The position numbers and the translations under genes are program-made. A stretch of DNA of 44,291 bases, taken from positions 1-44,291 of the forward strand of contig NZ_PPQN01000028.1 of assembly GCF_002901995.1 (NCBI RefSeq). The letters run 5' to 3'. Under the pieces are notes generated by a model. That model saw only the letters and a program-made list of their open reading frames with translations, made no database searches and had not been told where the DNA came from. Source of the DNA: Staphylococcus coagulans. GTDB lineage: Bacteria; Bacillota; Bacilli; Staphylococcales; Staphylococcaceae. This document shows, one piece after another, positions 7,560-16,436 of this stretch (its first letter is position 1; every line of letters starts with the position of its first letter).

Positions 7560-8765
7560 ATGGGTAAAATACCTGTTACCGTTTTAAGTGGCTATTTAGG
7601 CTCAGGAAAAACAACGTTACTCAACCATATTCTTAATAACAGAGAGGGTAAAAGAATAGCTGTTATTGTTAATGATATGAGTGAAGTCAATATAGATAAA
7701 GATCTTGTTGCCGATGGGGGCGGATTGTCTCGTACTGATGAAAAATTAGTAGAGTTATCAAACGGGTGTATCTGTTGTACGTTAAGAGAAGATTTATTGA
7801 AAGAAGTCGAACGTATTGTTCAACGTGGTGGTATTGATCAAATCGTGATCGAGTCAACAGGCATTTCTGAACCTGTACCTGTTGCACAAACATTCTCATA
7901 TGTTGATGAAGAACTTGGTATCGACTTAACAGAAATTTGTAATCTTGATACGATGGTTACAGTTGTAGACGCTAACCGCTTTATTAAAGATTACCAATCA
8001 GGCGATATGTTATTAGATCGTGATCAAGCAGTTGGTGAAGAAGATGAACGAACTATCGCAGATTTGTTGATTGATCAAATCGAATTTTGTGATGTACTCG
8101 TATTAAACAAAGTCGACTTAGTTAGCGAAGAAGAAGCAAATCGATTAGAAGCGATGTTACGTAAGTTACAACCATCCGCAAAAATTATCCGTACAGTAAA
8201 TTCAGTAGTTGATTTAGACGATGTATTAGAAACTGGACGTTTTGATTTTGATACTGCGAGTCAATCAGCAGGCTGGTTACAAGAACTTGAAGCAGGTGGT
8301 CATGCAACACATACGCCGGAAACAGAAGAATACGGTATCTCATCATTTGTTTACAAACGTCGTTTACCATTCCATGCAGCACGTTTTAATACGTGGTTGG
8401 AAAATATGTCAGAGTCAATTGTACGTGCAAAAGGGATTGCATGGTTAGCACAATACAACCAAGTTGCATGTCTTGTTTCTCAAGCTGGTACGGCTGTAGA
8501 TATTCATCCTGTCACATTTTGGGTCGCAACAATGCCAAAAGCTGAAAAAGCTGCTATATTACAAGAAAGAGAAGATGTGCGCGCAGATTGGGATCCGGAA
8601 TATGGAGACCGTCATACGCAACTTGTTATTATTGGTGTAGATTTAGATGAAGAAAAAATTACAGCAGAATTAGACGCTTGTCTATTAAATAGTGATGAAA
8701 TCGATGCAGATTGGTCACAATTAGAAAATCCATATTACTGGGAAATTCGACGACAAGAAGCATAA
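7560..8765 (+). CDS. COG0523 (CobW/YciC/ZagA-type) zinc metallochaperone GTPase
   Basis: This 401-residue G3E-family GTPase is of the type that helps deliver zinc to essential enzymes during zinc starvation. It has Walker [10 protein letters not shown] (11-19), the family metal motif GCICC (CxCC at 70-73), ESTG (98-101) and the guanine-recognition motif NKVD (183-186). The CobW C-terminal domain follows, with [11 protein letters not shown] typical of it. Length matches Bacillus YciC/ZagA. A near-consensus Zur box at its promoter strongly supports a zinc role over cobalt or nitrile-hydratase relatives. An AGGAGGG site precedes ATG 7560. It is monocistronic, with terminators after it. Confidence 0.92.
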   Translation: MGKIPVTVLSGYLGSGKTTLLNHILNNREGKRIAVIVNDMSEVNIDKDLVADGGGLSRTDEKLVELSNGCICCTLREDLLKEVERIVQRGGIDQIVIESTGISEPVPVAQTFSYVDEELGIDLTEICNLDTMVTVVDANRFIKDYQSGDMLLDRDQAVGEEDERTIADLLIDQIEFCDVLVLNKVDLVSEEEANRLEAMLRKLQPSAKIIRTVNSVVDLDDVLETGRFDFDTASQSAGWLQELEAGGHATHTPETEEYGISSFVYKRRLPFHAARFNTWLENMSESIVRAKGIAWLAQYNQVACLVSQAGTAVDIHPVTFWVATMPKAEKAAILQEREDVRADWDPEYGDRHTQLVIIGVDLDEEKITAELDACLLNSDEIDADWSQLENPYYWEIRRQEA

Positions 8766-8774
8766 AAAATGAAC

Positions 8775-8839
8775 TGGGACATCAAAATCCCAAAATAAAA
8801 AGCGCTAAGATGATTTTTAACAAAATCGTCCTAGCGCTT
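8775..8839. repeat. Intergenic hairpin repeat, copy 1 (with a TGGGA...TCCCA mini-hairpin)
   Basis: TGGGA (8775-8779) pairs with TCCCA (8788-8792), a motif common between staphylococcal genes. Next, GCGCTAAGATGATTTT (8802-8817) pairs almost perfectly with AAAATCGTCCTAGCGC (8822-8837), followed by TTCTCTTTT. The same 16-base left arm recurs at 33008. It probably also terminates the GTPase transcript. Confidence 0.75.
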
Positions 8840-8942
8840 CTCTTTTATAATTAAAATTTTATTTTAAAAATAAAACACGCTCGTATCCTTGAATTAATAA
8901 GGACAAAAACTCAATTAACGAGGGAACTTATATATAAAGATT

Positions 8943-8974
8943 AAAGGTTCACTACATCGTAATGAACCTTTTTT
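8943..8974. terminator. Second terminator in the gap before gltS
   Basis: AAGGTTC (8944-8950) pairs with GAACCTT (8964-8970), followed by TTTT on the + strand. It lies between two convergent genes, so it could back up the upstream hairpin or stop gltS transcription. The tail on the minus strand is weaker. Confidence 0.6.
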
Positions 8975-9063
8975 AGCATCCGTTTTAAAATGTTAGCATA
9001 AGAAGTAAAAATAGCTCATTTTTTACTTCAATATCATAAATCCAATCCCTTACATAATATCCA

Positions 9064-10275
9064 CTAAGGTTTAAAAATATTAATAAATGTTGTAATAATT
9101 GGTACACCGAGTAAATCTACGAGGAATGCGCCTACGATAGGTACAACGAGATAGGCACGTGGAGAATTCCCAAATTTTTTCGTAATCGCATCTAAATTGG
9201 CCATCGCATTAGGTGTTGCACCTAAGCCGTGTCCGATAAAACCACCAATCATGACGGCAGCATCATAGTCTTTGCCGAGACAACGGAAGACAACAAAGAT
9301 GGAAAAGAGCGCTACGAAAATAACCTGACAAATGACAATAACGATAAGCGGTAGTGCAAGATGATAAACATCCGTGAGCTTAATGCTCATTAACGCGATG
9401 GATAAAAACACACTCAATGAAATATCGCCGATTTGATTTGTCAGTTTTAAATCAATTAAGTTTAAGTTCGTATACTCTGAAATGTTACGAATGATGACAG
9501 CGATAAACATAGACGCAACATATAATGGAATATTCAAGCCTGACCATTCACTAAATGCTTTGCCTAAAAATGTTCCTAATCCCATACAAAATAGGATGAC
9601 TGTCATTTGAATGAAAAAGACTTCGTTAATAGAAAAGTTTTTATGTAAGCGACGATTAATGTCGATTTCTGAATAATCTTTTTGTGTTTCTTCTCTATGC
9701 GCAGGTGCTAAATTGTGTTTTTTAATAAGATAACGGACAACGGGGCCACCCATTAAGCCACCAGCAACAAGACCCAGTGTTGCTGCCGCCAATGCTGCCG
9801 TTACAGCTGAGTCAATACCATAACTTTGAATTGTTTGACCATATGCAGTGGCATTCCCATGCCCACCTTCCATTGACATAGCACCGGCAGTTAAACCGAG
9901 TAAAGGATCAATATGTAAAACTTTTGCCATTGAAACCCCAATGATATTTTGGAATGTGGCAAGCACACCACATAAAATCCAATAGACGATTAATACTTTT
10001 CCACCCAGTTTTAATAACTTGAATGAAGCGCCTAAACCAATTGTTGTAAAAAAGGCAAGCATAAAAAAGTCTCTGAAAAAGTCACCGTCTAATTTAATAT
10101 GAAGCACACCTGTTGAAGAAAGAATCGCAGATATAATCGCAAAAATCAGTCCACCAATCACGGGTGAAGGGATACTTAATCGATTAAAAAGTTCAACTTT
10201 ATTGACGATTGCTTGACCAATAATAAGCAATAGACACGCAACAAACAACGTTGTAATACTGTTCAGCTCTATCAC
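9064..10275 (-). CDS. gltS: Sodium/glutamate symporter
   Basis: This Na+-coupled glutamate importer of 403 residues fits the GltS family length of about 400. Family runs visible are SIPSPVIGGL near the N-terminus, MSMEGGHGNATAYG in the first half and GGFIGHGLGATPNAMAN in the second, reflecting the inverted-repeat architecture. About ten membrane segments are evident. Translation starts at GTG 10275, nine bases after AAGGGGG. A TATAAT -10 box lies about 70 bases upstream on the minus strand, so it probably has its own promoter although the AraC gene is upstream in the same direction. Nearby hutUIG generate glutamate, which gives a loose metabolic link only. Confidence 0.95.
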   Translation of the reverse strand: MIELNSITTLFVACLLLIIGQAIVNKVELFNRLSIPSPVIGGLIFAIISAILSSTGVLHIKLDGDFFRDFFMLAFFTTIGLGASFKLLKLGGKVLIVYWILCGVLATFQNIIGVSMAKVLHIDPLLGLTAGAMSMEGGHGNATAYGQTIQSYGIDSAVTAALAAATLGLVAGGLMGGPVVRYLIKKHNLAPAHREETQKDYSEIDINRRLHKNFSINEVFFIQMTVILFCMGLGTFLGKAFSEWSGLNIPLYVASMFIAVIIRNISEYTNLNLIDLKLTNQIGDISLSVFLSIALMSIKLTDVYHLALPLIVIVICQVIFVALFSIFVVFRCLGKDYDAAVMIGGFIGHGLGATPNAMANLDAITKKFGNSPRAYLVVPIVGAFLVDLLGVPIITTFINIFKP

Positions 10276-10420
10276 TGTTACGTTCCCCCTTTAAGTTAAT
10301 GAAATAGAAAGGGCTTTCAACCCCATACTAAATAATTATACTTTTTTTAAGGACAAAAATCTATATAATTATAAAATTGGATGTAATCTCTCACAATATA
10401 CTACTATTAAATATTTCAAA

Positions 10421-11254
10421 TTAATCAGAAGGTTGTTGTGATTTTCTATATGCTGTTGCGCTCATGCCAAACTGCTTTTTGAAAGTTTTAGAAAAAAGGA
10501 GAGGGTCTTTATATCCAACACGATATGCAATTTCTTGGATTTGCAGGTTGGTTTCTTTAAAAAGTTTTGAAGCTTGATACATCCGAACATGGATTAAGTA
10601 ATTTTGTGGGGATTGATCGATATGTTTTTTGAACATTTTATACAAGTAACTTCGGCTCACATTGACATGCTTTGCGACATCGATAATCGTGATGGCCTTC
10701 ATATAGTTGTCGTTGATATAGCGTATCGCTTCACGCACATTTGAATAAATCTCAGTCTGAACAATAGCAAACGGTTTTGGGAAATGCAAATGTAACTGAT
10801 AGAGCAATTCATACAAGTCACGCATATGCTGGATATCGTCTGATGCTTCAGTCGAATAGTGAACAGAGCGATGACACATGCGATAAATGATATGTTCAAT
10901 CGCACCCGTGTTTTCATTTTGAATTACGAGACGGTCTTTCAAAGTTGTTCGATTCAAATAGTCTAATGCAATTTTGCCACTAAAGCCGACCCAATAATAA
11001 GTCCACGGTTCATTTAGTTCTGATTCATAATGAACTTCCATCCCTTGTTGAAGCAGAAATAAATCACCCGGTTTTAAAATATAAGTTTGATTTTGATAAA
11101 TGAGTCTGCCAGTCCCTGCCATGACGATATGTAATACAGCCGGTTTTGACACGGTATATTGGTAACCGCCTTGAGGCGTCCCAACTTCGATGCCACACTC
11201 ATCAACGTGTGCCTCGAATTGGTCTTTTTTAAACATTTTCCATAATATTTGCAT
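10421..11254 (-). CDS. AraC-family regulator with a cupin sensor domain
   Basis: The protein has 277 residues. The N-terminal half is a cupin-like sensor, with runs such as GTGRLIYQNQTYILKPGDLFLLQQG and WTYYWVGFSG, as in sugar-responsive AraC activators. The C-terminal 100 residues carry two helix-turn-helix units: IIDVAKHVNVSRSYLYKMFKK and IQEIAYRVGYKDPLLFSKTFKK. An AGAAGGTG site precedes ATG 11254. It is divergent from the GH2-like gene at 11390 with a 135-base shared regulatory region, the classic layout for an AraC activator and its target. The inducer is unknown, but a sugar or oligosaccharide is likely. Confidence 0.9.
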   Translation of the reverse strand: MQILWKMFKKDQFEAHVDECGIEVGTPQGGYQYTVSKPAVLHIVMAGTGRLIYQNQTYILKPGDLFLLQQGMEVHYESELNEPWTYYWVGFSGKIALDYLNRTTLKDRLVIQNENTGAIEHIIYRMCHRSVHYSTEASDDIQHMRDLYELLYQLHLHFPKPFAIVQTEIYSNVREAIRYINDNYMKAITIIDVAKHVNVSRSYLYKMFKKHIDQSPQNYLIHVRMYQASKLFKETNLQIQEIAYRVGYKDPLLFSKTFKKQFGMSATAYRKSQQPSD

Positions 11255-11389
11255 GCCAACACCTTCTGCTTAAAGATATGGAAACATTTTACCATAATTT
11301 GTGATGATTGGTATATATTCTCATATCTTTTATAGTGTTAAATTAATTGTATAATAAGAAATAATATTCTATTTAGAGGTGTATGGAAA

Positions 11390-12253
11390 ATGGAAAAATT
11401 AAGGAATATACCAATGCGACAGGTGAAGCCTCAGCCCCTTGCACATAGAATACGTTATATACCTTATATTAATCGACATGTTTTTAATTCGTATTCTATG
11501 GATTATATAAATCATACAATAACCGTTTTAGCTGGTGAATGGGAGTCAACAGTGAGACGTTTCGAGACTGACGATGAAGTTTCTGACGTATGGGAGAAGT
11601 CGGAACAGCATGATTCAGGCGCTGTCGAATTAAATTTAGAACAACCTGGGCGCATGAATCAATTAAGTTACCAACAATATTTTGATATCAAAGACTTCGA
11701 TGACAGTAAAGATTATCATCTAAACATAGAAGGCATCAATCAACCTTTTCTCATTAAAGTGAATGACATGAGTTTGGAGATTGTCGATACAACGCAAACT
11801 ATAATCGAATTTGATGTGACACCTATGATTAATGGACGAAATAATAAGATAGAGATAATAACTGATTTTCAGTCAATGGAGGTTGCAAACGATTCAGCTG
11901 AGATAGATTTGCAAATGGACTTATGCCAAAGTCTTTATATTTTAGAACGGGCTAATGATCGTATTCAGAATTTTGAAATAGACATCAAAAGGATCAATCA
12001 GCATGGTTTGACGCTACGATTACAGATTTTAGATATTGATGGTGCTCCGATTCCTTCTTTTATGCTTGTTGATGCCGAAGCGCGTATCATATTGGAAGGT
12101 GATATTGATATAGACAGGGTGACATCAATTCATATTCCGTTTAGTCAAGAAGGGCCTCCTCCTTTTATTTTATATATAGAAACTGAACACGAAACCATTG
12201 CACATCGTATTGAGGTCAATGGAAAACATGAACCAGTTATCCTAACGCATTAA
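11390..12253 (+). CDS. Truncated family-2 glycosidase-like protein: sugar-binding module without catalytic domain
   Basis: The 287-residue protein resembles the N-terminal jelly-roll of GH2 beta-galactosidases. ITVLAGEWESTVRRFETDDEVSDVW matches the LacZ-type entry LNGxWxF...SxDEV. Later, YHLNIEGINQPFLIKVNDMSLE and EFDVTPMINGRNNKIEI match the run that ends in xFDITxxxxxGxN. A second beta-rich domain, probably Ig-like, fills roughly residues 190-287. There is no TIM barrel and no catalytic Glu pair, against 600-1000 residues for a whole enzyme. There is no signal peptide. It has a TATAAT at 11350 but no good -35 box, which fits activation by the divergent AraC protein. It may bind carbohydrate as an accessory or sensor, or be a stable relic. 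Confidence 0.65.
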   Translation: MEKLRNIPMRQVKPQPLAHRIRYIPYINRHVFNSYSMDYINHTITVLAGEWESTVRRFETDDEVSDVWEKSEQHDSGAVELNLEQPGRMNQLSYQQYFDIKDFDDSKDYHLNIEGINQPFLIKVNDMSLEIVDTTQTIIEFDVTPMINGRNNKIEIITDFQSMEVANDSAEIDLQMDLCQSLYILERANDRIQNFEIDIKRINQHGLTLRLQILDIDGAPIPSFMLVDAEARIILEGDIDIDRVTSIHIPFSQEGPPPFILYIETEHETIAHRIEVNGKHEPVILTH

Positions 12254-12370
12254 AAATGAATATAAGCATCAAAACATAAAATACAGCCGTTCACTATTGA
12301 AGGGGTGTGTTTTATTTTTTAATCAGTACCTTGTAATGTTTAATAGCTTATGGTAAGTTTATTTTAGTAT

Positions 12371-12400
12371 TATACATTAAACAGTACTGATTGATGTATA
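12371..12400. promoter_or_regulatory. 30-bp palindromic operator of the padR operon
   Basis: TATACAT (12371-12377) and ATGTATA (12394-12400) are perfect inverted arms around a central CAGTACTG (12382-12389). Only the short linkers break the symmetry. The ATACAT/ATGTAT spacing fits PadR-type operators, which use ATGT/ACAT dyads. A further half-site AATCAGTAC lies at 12321. The site sits just before the padR ribosome-binding site and overlaps a TATTAT -10 candidate (12368-12373), as expected for autorepression. Confidence 0.7.
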
Positions 12401-12415
12401 GTTGGAGGTTTTGCG

Positions 12416-12736
12416 ATGAATATACAATTTAAAAAAGGTGCATTAGAAATGATTGTACTTTTGATTATTAAAGGAGAGGCGCAATATGGATACTCCCTTG
12501 TACAAAACATTTCTAAGCGGATGATGATTGCGGAAGGTACCGTTTATCCCTTATTAAGGCGTTTAGTAAAAGAAGGTTACCTTTCGACATATTATCAACC
12601 TTCAACAGAAGGACCAGCAAGAAAATATTATGAATTAACAGAGTTAGGTTTGGTGCGCTTGAATCAATTAAAATCGGAATGGCGTGCGTTTGTAGATATC
12701 GTACAACTATTTATAGAAGAGAGTGAGCAAGCATGA
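12416..12736 (+). CDS. PadR-family transcriptional regulator
   Basis: This 106-residue winged-helix repressor has KGALEMIVLLIIKGEAQYGYSL and the recognition-helix region AEGTVYPLLRRLVKEGYL, followed by the wing GPARKYYELTELG. This is the short PadR subtype found in front of HAAS-domain membrane proteins. GGAGG lies ten bases before the ATG. Its stop overlaps the start of the next gene, so the two are translationally coupled. It probably represses its own operon through the palindrome at 12371-12400; related systems respond to envelope stress or cell-wall antibiotics, but no inducer can be read here. Confidence 0.93.
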   Translation: MNIQFKKGALEMIVLLIIKGEAQYGYSLVQNISKRMMIAEGTVYPLLRRLVKEGYLSTYYQPSTEGPARKYYELTELGLVRLNQLKSEWRAFVDIVQLFIEESEQA

Positions 12737-13290
12737 CAAAGAATGAATATTTAGCCATACTTTATGAGCATTTAAAAAATATGTCTGAAACCGAGAAACA
12801 AGATATTGTCTCTGAATACGAAAATCATTTTATTGAAGGTTTAAATGATGGCAAAACTGAACAACAAATCGTCAAGATGCTAGGTCATCCTAAAGATATG
12901 GCGAAAGCAATTAATGCTGAAAGTGCAGTAGGTGAAGCAGAAAAGCATAAGGGCTTATCAAATACGGGACAAGCAATTATAACTGTTTTAGGGCTGAGCA
13001 TTATTAATTTTATTTTGATTACAGGTCCGTTATTGATATACATTGGTTTGCTTATCAGTCTCGCATTCGTAGGACTCATTGGCTTGGCAGCACCTTTTTT
13101 AGTGTTCTATCAACAAAGGTTTACAACAGACCCTGTTTTAATATCAGATTGGTTTGCAGCGATAGGATGGCTTGGCTTAGGTATCATGCTCGCCGTTTTA
13201 ACCATTGTTATTGTGAAATGGAGTTATTTGATGATCATTAAATATTTAAAATGGAACATTCAACTGATCAAGAGAGGTAATCAATCATGA
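12733..13290 (+). CDS. HAAS/DUF1700 membrane protein
   Basis: This 185-residue protein opens with a HAAS signalling domain (about residues 1-65: NEYLAILYEHLKNM then IVSEYENHFIEGLNDGKTEQQIVKMLGHP). About three membrane segments follow: IITVLGLSIINFILITGPLLIY, LISLAFVGLIGLAAPFLVFY and AIGWLGLGIMLAVLTIVIV. HAAS domains almost always sit between a PadR gene and a DUF4097 gene, as here. It overlaps both neighbours by four bases (ATGA). It probably relays between the membrane and the cytoplasmic regulator, though the mechanism is not established. Confidence 0.88.
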   Translation: MTKNEYLAILYEHLKNMSETEKQDIVSEYENHFIEGLNDGKTEQQIVKMLGHPKDMAKAINAESAVGEAEKHKGLSNTGQAIITVLGLSIINFILITGPLLIYIGLLISLAFVGLIGLAAPFLVFYQQRFTTDPVLISDWFAAIGWLGLGIMLAVLTIVIVKWSYLMIIKYLKWNIQLIKRGNQS

Positions 13291-14108
13291 AAAAGACACT
13301 AAAGATTTTATTTTTAATTGGCTTGCTCCTCTTTATCGTTGGCATTGTAGGTACAATCTATTACTCCTTTTTTAATCAACAGTCTAAAGTGCACTATAAT
13401 GAAATAGAGAAGAAGTTTGATACATCTCAAATAAAGTCACTACATATCGAAGCTAAAGGTAAAGATGTGGAATTTACAACTGGGGATCAACTCAAAATTG
13501 AAGGTGTATTTACTGACAAGAAAAATGCGATTCAAACTAAGCAACATCAACAGCAATTAAATATTAACGTTAAAGGAAATGATGTAGTACAACCTCGTAT
13601 TAATGTCAATCCTTTTAAAAATGTAAAACGACATAAAGTGCTAATCACGATTCCAAAATCGAAATTAGATGAGCTTTCATTAAAGTTAGGAAAAAGTGTC
13701 ATGAATATTGAACAATTAAATATCAATAAGTTGAGTGTTGATACAGATTCTGGCTCTATCATAATCAATCATAGTCAAATCGGAACGTTGAATGCACAAA
13801 TAGGTTCTGGTTATATAGAAAGCGAAACAACAGATTATAAAGAAATATTGATTCATAACCGTTTAGGTCATACAGATTTAAATGATGTACCGATAGATAT
13901 TCCGATAACGATTGAAAATGAAAAAGGCGGCGTCGAAGTCACTTATAAAACAAAGCCTCATAATACAAGATTTGATATACAAAATCGCTATGGGAATGTC
14001 GATTTAGAAGATATTGAAGACTTAAAACATAAACAAGTTGGTGAAGGACAGTATCAGGTCGTTATTAAAAATAAGACGGGTTACGTTACTTTTTCAACTG
14101 ATGATTGA
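13287..14108 (+). CDS. Membrane-anchored DUF4097 (beta-solenoid) protein
   Basis: The 273-residue protein has an N-terminal membrane anchor (LKILFLIGLLLFIVGIVGTIYYSFF), then an extracytoplasmic domain. That domain has repeated beta-strand turns such as LSVDTDSGSIIINHSQIGTLNAQIGSGYIE, GHTDLNDV and YGNVDLEDI, the repeating pattern of DUF4097 right-handed beta-helices. It is the third gene of the padR operon with an ATGA overlap. The probable role is an envelope adhesin-like or sensor component; no catalytic residues are visible. Confidence 0.85.
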   Translation: MKKTLKILFLIGLLLFIVGIVGTIYYSFFNQQSKVHYNEIEKKFDTSQIKSLHIEAKGKDVEFTTGDQLKIEGVFTDKKNAIQTKQHQQQLNINVKGNDVVQPRINVNPFKNVKRHKVLITIPKSKLDELSLKLGKSVMNIEQLNINKLSVDTDSGSIIINHSQIGTLNAQIGSGYIESETTDYKEILIHNRLGHTDLNDVPIDIPITIENEKGGVEVTYKTKPHNTRFDIQNRYGNVDLEDIEDLKHKQVGEGQYQVVIKNKTGYVTFSTDD

Positions 14109-14200
14109 GAAAACGACTACGAAAATCATCATTTGCCGTGAATGTACATAGTGAGCAAATGATCTTAAAATGAATATGCAGAAGCAATGAAGCAAGTGAC

Positions 14201-14228
14201 TTGTCAAAGTCAAATAATGGTGTATAAT
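14201..14228 (+). promoter_or_regulatory. Sigma-A promoter of the first NhaC-type antiporter
   Basis: TTGTCA (14201-14206) and TATAAT (14223-14228) are 16 bases apart, about 35 bases before the start codon. This separates the transporter from the padR operon upstream. Confidence 0.7.
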
Positions 14229-14262
14229 CCTTATCGTGAAACTAAGGTATAAGGAGAAAGAG

Positions 14263-15585
14263 ATGTCACAAGAATTAAGAAGTCAAAAACAGTATGGTGC
14301 ACTCGCATTATTACCCCTTATCATTTTTCTCGTCTTATATATTGGGGTAGGTTTATATTTCACAGCGATAGGCGCTAAAGACCCATTCAGTCGATTGCCA
14401 CGGCATGTTGCGATATTTATAGCCATAGTCATTGCTTGGGTTTGTTATGATCGAAAAACATCAGTTGCAAAAAAGATTAAGATCTTTACTGAAAACGCGG
14501 GTTCTTCAGGTATTGCTGAACTTGGATTAATTTTATTATTAGCAGGAGGATTCGCGAGCGCTGCTTCTGCGATGGGTGGACAAGAAGCAATGGTAAATAT
14601 GGGGCTTTCAGTCATACCACCAAGTTTACTCATACCTGGTATCTTTGTGATGAGTGCTTTTGTAGCCACATCATTAGGGACATCAACAGGAACACAAGCG
14701 GCATTTATTCCAATTGGTGTTGCTGTAGCACAGTCTGCTGACTTAAATGTTGCAGCCGCTGCAGCTGCTGTCATTGCAGGAGCTTATTTCGGGGATAACT
14801 TGTCTATTATTTCAGATACAACAATTGCTGCAACAACAGGTGTCGGTGCTAAAATGAAAGACAAGTTTAGAGCGAATTTTTTAATCGCACTTCCAGCTGC
14901 GGTCATTACATTTATTATTTATGCCATTGTTGGTGGTACAGGACACATTGATAAAGATTTGAGTTATAACTTTATTGATTTACTCCCTTATTTATTTGTG
15001 TTGGCTGCTGCTATTTTAGGAATGAACGTCATGCTCGTCCTTATTTCGGGTATTTTACTCACAGGCGTGATTGGTGTAGCAAGAGGAAATATTGGCATTT
15101 TTGAATGGACTACTAAAATAGGGGAAGGTATGGAAGGGACCTTTATGATTTTCCTTATTGCGTTTTTAATTTCAGGACTTGTTGCGTTGATTCGATATTA
15201 CGGGGGCATCGATTGGATTATTGAAACGATGAAAAAACGTGCAAAGGGACCGAAAAGTGCTGAATATGCGATGAGCTTTCTATCAGGTTTTTTATCCGCT
15301 GCATTAGTGCATAATGTGGTCGCAATTATTATATCAGCACCGATTGCTAAAGAAATTGGACAAATGTATAAAATTGCGCCAAAACGAATGGCAAGCTTAT
15401 TAGATATCTTTGCAGCTAGTGCATTGATGGTGTTACCGCACGATAGTGGTATGTTAATGGCCGAACAATTTGGTCATGTCACATATTTGGAAGTATTGAA
15501 ATATTCATTCTATCCAATTATTTTAGTTATTTGTACCATTATTTCGATTCATGTCGGCATGTTTCGTAAAAAAGAAACAATATAA
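14263..15585 (+). CDS. NhaC/YuiF-type Na+/H+ antiporter-family transporter (paralogue 1)
   Basis: The 440-residue polytopic transporter has about eleven membrane segments. The family signature GAYFGDNLSIISDTTIAA is clear, with SLGTSTGTQAAFIPIG and a C-terminal MVLPHDSGMLM. Members exchange Na+ with H+ or carry small organic acids; the substrate cannot be fixed. The start is ATG 14263 after AAGGAG. An in-frame GTG at 14236 is too close to the promoter and has no ribosome site. It is a paralogue of 35709-37010. A bidirectional terminator follows. Confidence 0.82.
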   Translation: MSQELRSQKQYGALALLPLIIFLVLYIGVGLYFTAIGAKDPFSRLPRHVAIFIAIVIAWVCYDRKTSVAKKIKIFTENAGSSGIAELGLILLLAGGFASAASAMGGQEAMVNMGLSVIPPSLLIPGIFVMSAFVATSLGTSTGTQAAFIPIGVAVAQSADLNVAAAAAAVIAGAYFGDNLSIISDTTIAATTGVGAKMKDKFRANFLIALPAAVITFIIYAIVGGTGHIDKDLSYNFIDLLPYLFVLAAAILGMNVMLVLISGILLTGVIGVARGNIGIFEWTTKIGEGMEGTFMIFLIAFLISGLVALIRYYGGIDWIIETMKKRAKGPKSAEYAMSFLSGFLSAALVHNVVAIIISAPIAKEIGQMYKIAPKRMASLLDIFAASALMVLPHDSGMLMAEQFGHVTYLEVLKYSFYPIILVICTIISIHVGMFRKKETI

Positions 15586-15588
15586 AGA

Positions 15589-15640
15589 AAAAGCAATGTA
15601 TTTCGAACAGTCTTTTATGTTCGAGATACATTGCTTTTTA
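15589..15640. terminator. Strong bidirectional terminator between the antiporter and mpg
   Basis: AAAAGCAATGTATTTCGAAC (15589-15608) pairs with the arm at 15619-15638 with one mismatch. Runs of A before it and T after it allow use on either strand. Confidence 0.88.
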
Positions 15641-16255
15641 TTACGAAGATTTCCACGTTTCATGTGCGGGTAACCTATCTTTCGCGCGCATATGGGACAC
15701 ATAAGGGTTCCCTTTAACCGTAAAACGTAACGGTTCATCCGTCCACTGACCTTTATTCGGGATGCCAATTCGAGGGCCTGCTACAATCGCTCTTGGATAT
15801 TTACGATGTTTTGTATCAATTTTTAATCGGCCTGTATTTAATTTGGAGCCATCTATTGCACGAGGAATTTGTAATGCTTGTGTTAATTTTCCCGGGCCGT
15901 TCGTTAATTCAAAGCCTTTTTTGCCGCGATTGTATTCCATAATATCGATGCCTTGTTCTGGTTGAATGGCACGGATAAGGACGCCTTCAGGAACACCAGC
16001 TGTTTGGGTCACAAAATTAATTAATAATTGTCGGTGCATCGTATGAGCATAAATCGTGCCACCTTCTTGATAGAGAGATTCGACTTTCGGTGTGCGCTTC
16101 CCTTGAAAGCCATGTGCAGCTTGATCTTGATGGCCGAGATAAGCTTCAGTTTCAACAATATATCCTGTAAGCGTATGGTGTTCAGATTCATAAATCAATT
16201 GAACGCCTAATAAGTCTTGAGCAGTTTGAATCGTTGGACGATGAATAAAATCCAT
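15641..16255 (-). CDS. 3-methyladenine DNA glycosylase (AAG/MPG family)
   Basis: This enzyme excises alkylated purines (3-methyladenine, hypoxanthine) in base-excision repair. The 204-residue length fits bacterial MPG. Family runs are [24 protein letters not shown] (with the catalytic Glu in VETEAY), [30 protein letters not shown] and [17 protein letters not shown] 16270 lies upstream in frame, but the GGAGG is inside that segment and eight bases before ATG 16255, so 16255 is the start. It is a single gene, divergent from the DUF805 gene. Confidence 0.93.
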   Translation of the reverse strand: MDFIHRPTIQTAQDLLGVQLIYESEHHTLTGYIVETEAYLGHQDQAAHGFQGKRTPKVESLYQEGGTIYAHTMHRQLLINFVTQTAGVPEGVLIRAIQPEQGIDIMEYNRGKKGFELTNGPGKLTQALQIPRAIDGSKLNTGRLKIDTKHRKYPRAIVAGPRIGIPNKGQWTDEPLRFTVKGNPYVSHMRAKDRLPAHETWKSS

Positions 16256-16376
16256 AATACGTGCCTCCATATATGATGATGATTCATATTGTAGCGAACT
16301 TGCGTGTCAAAACCAACTCATAGCCACATCGAAGGGAAGTTTATATTAAAGAGATGCATGGTGAAAAAGGGACCTG

Positions 16377-16404
16377 TTACATTCATTAAAGAGTATGGTA
16401 CACT
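16377..16404 (+). promoter_or_regulatory. Promoter of the DUF805 gene
   Basis: TTACAT (16377-16382) and TACACT (16399-16404) are 16 bases apart and about 30 bases before an AAGGAGG site. The boxes are moderate matches. Confidence 0.5.
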
Positions 16405-16436
16405 GAAGAAAAGAGAAAATACAAGGAGGATCAATC

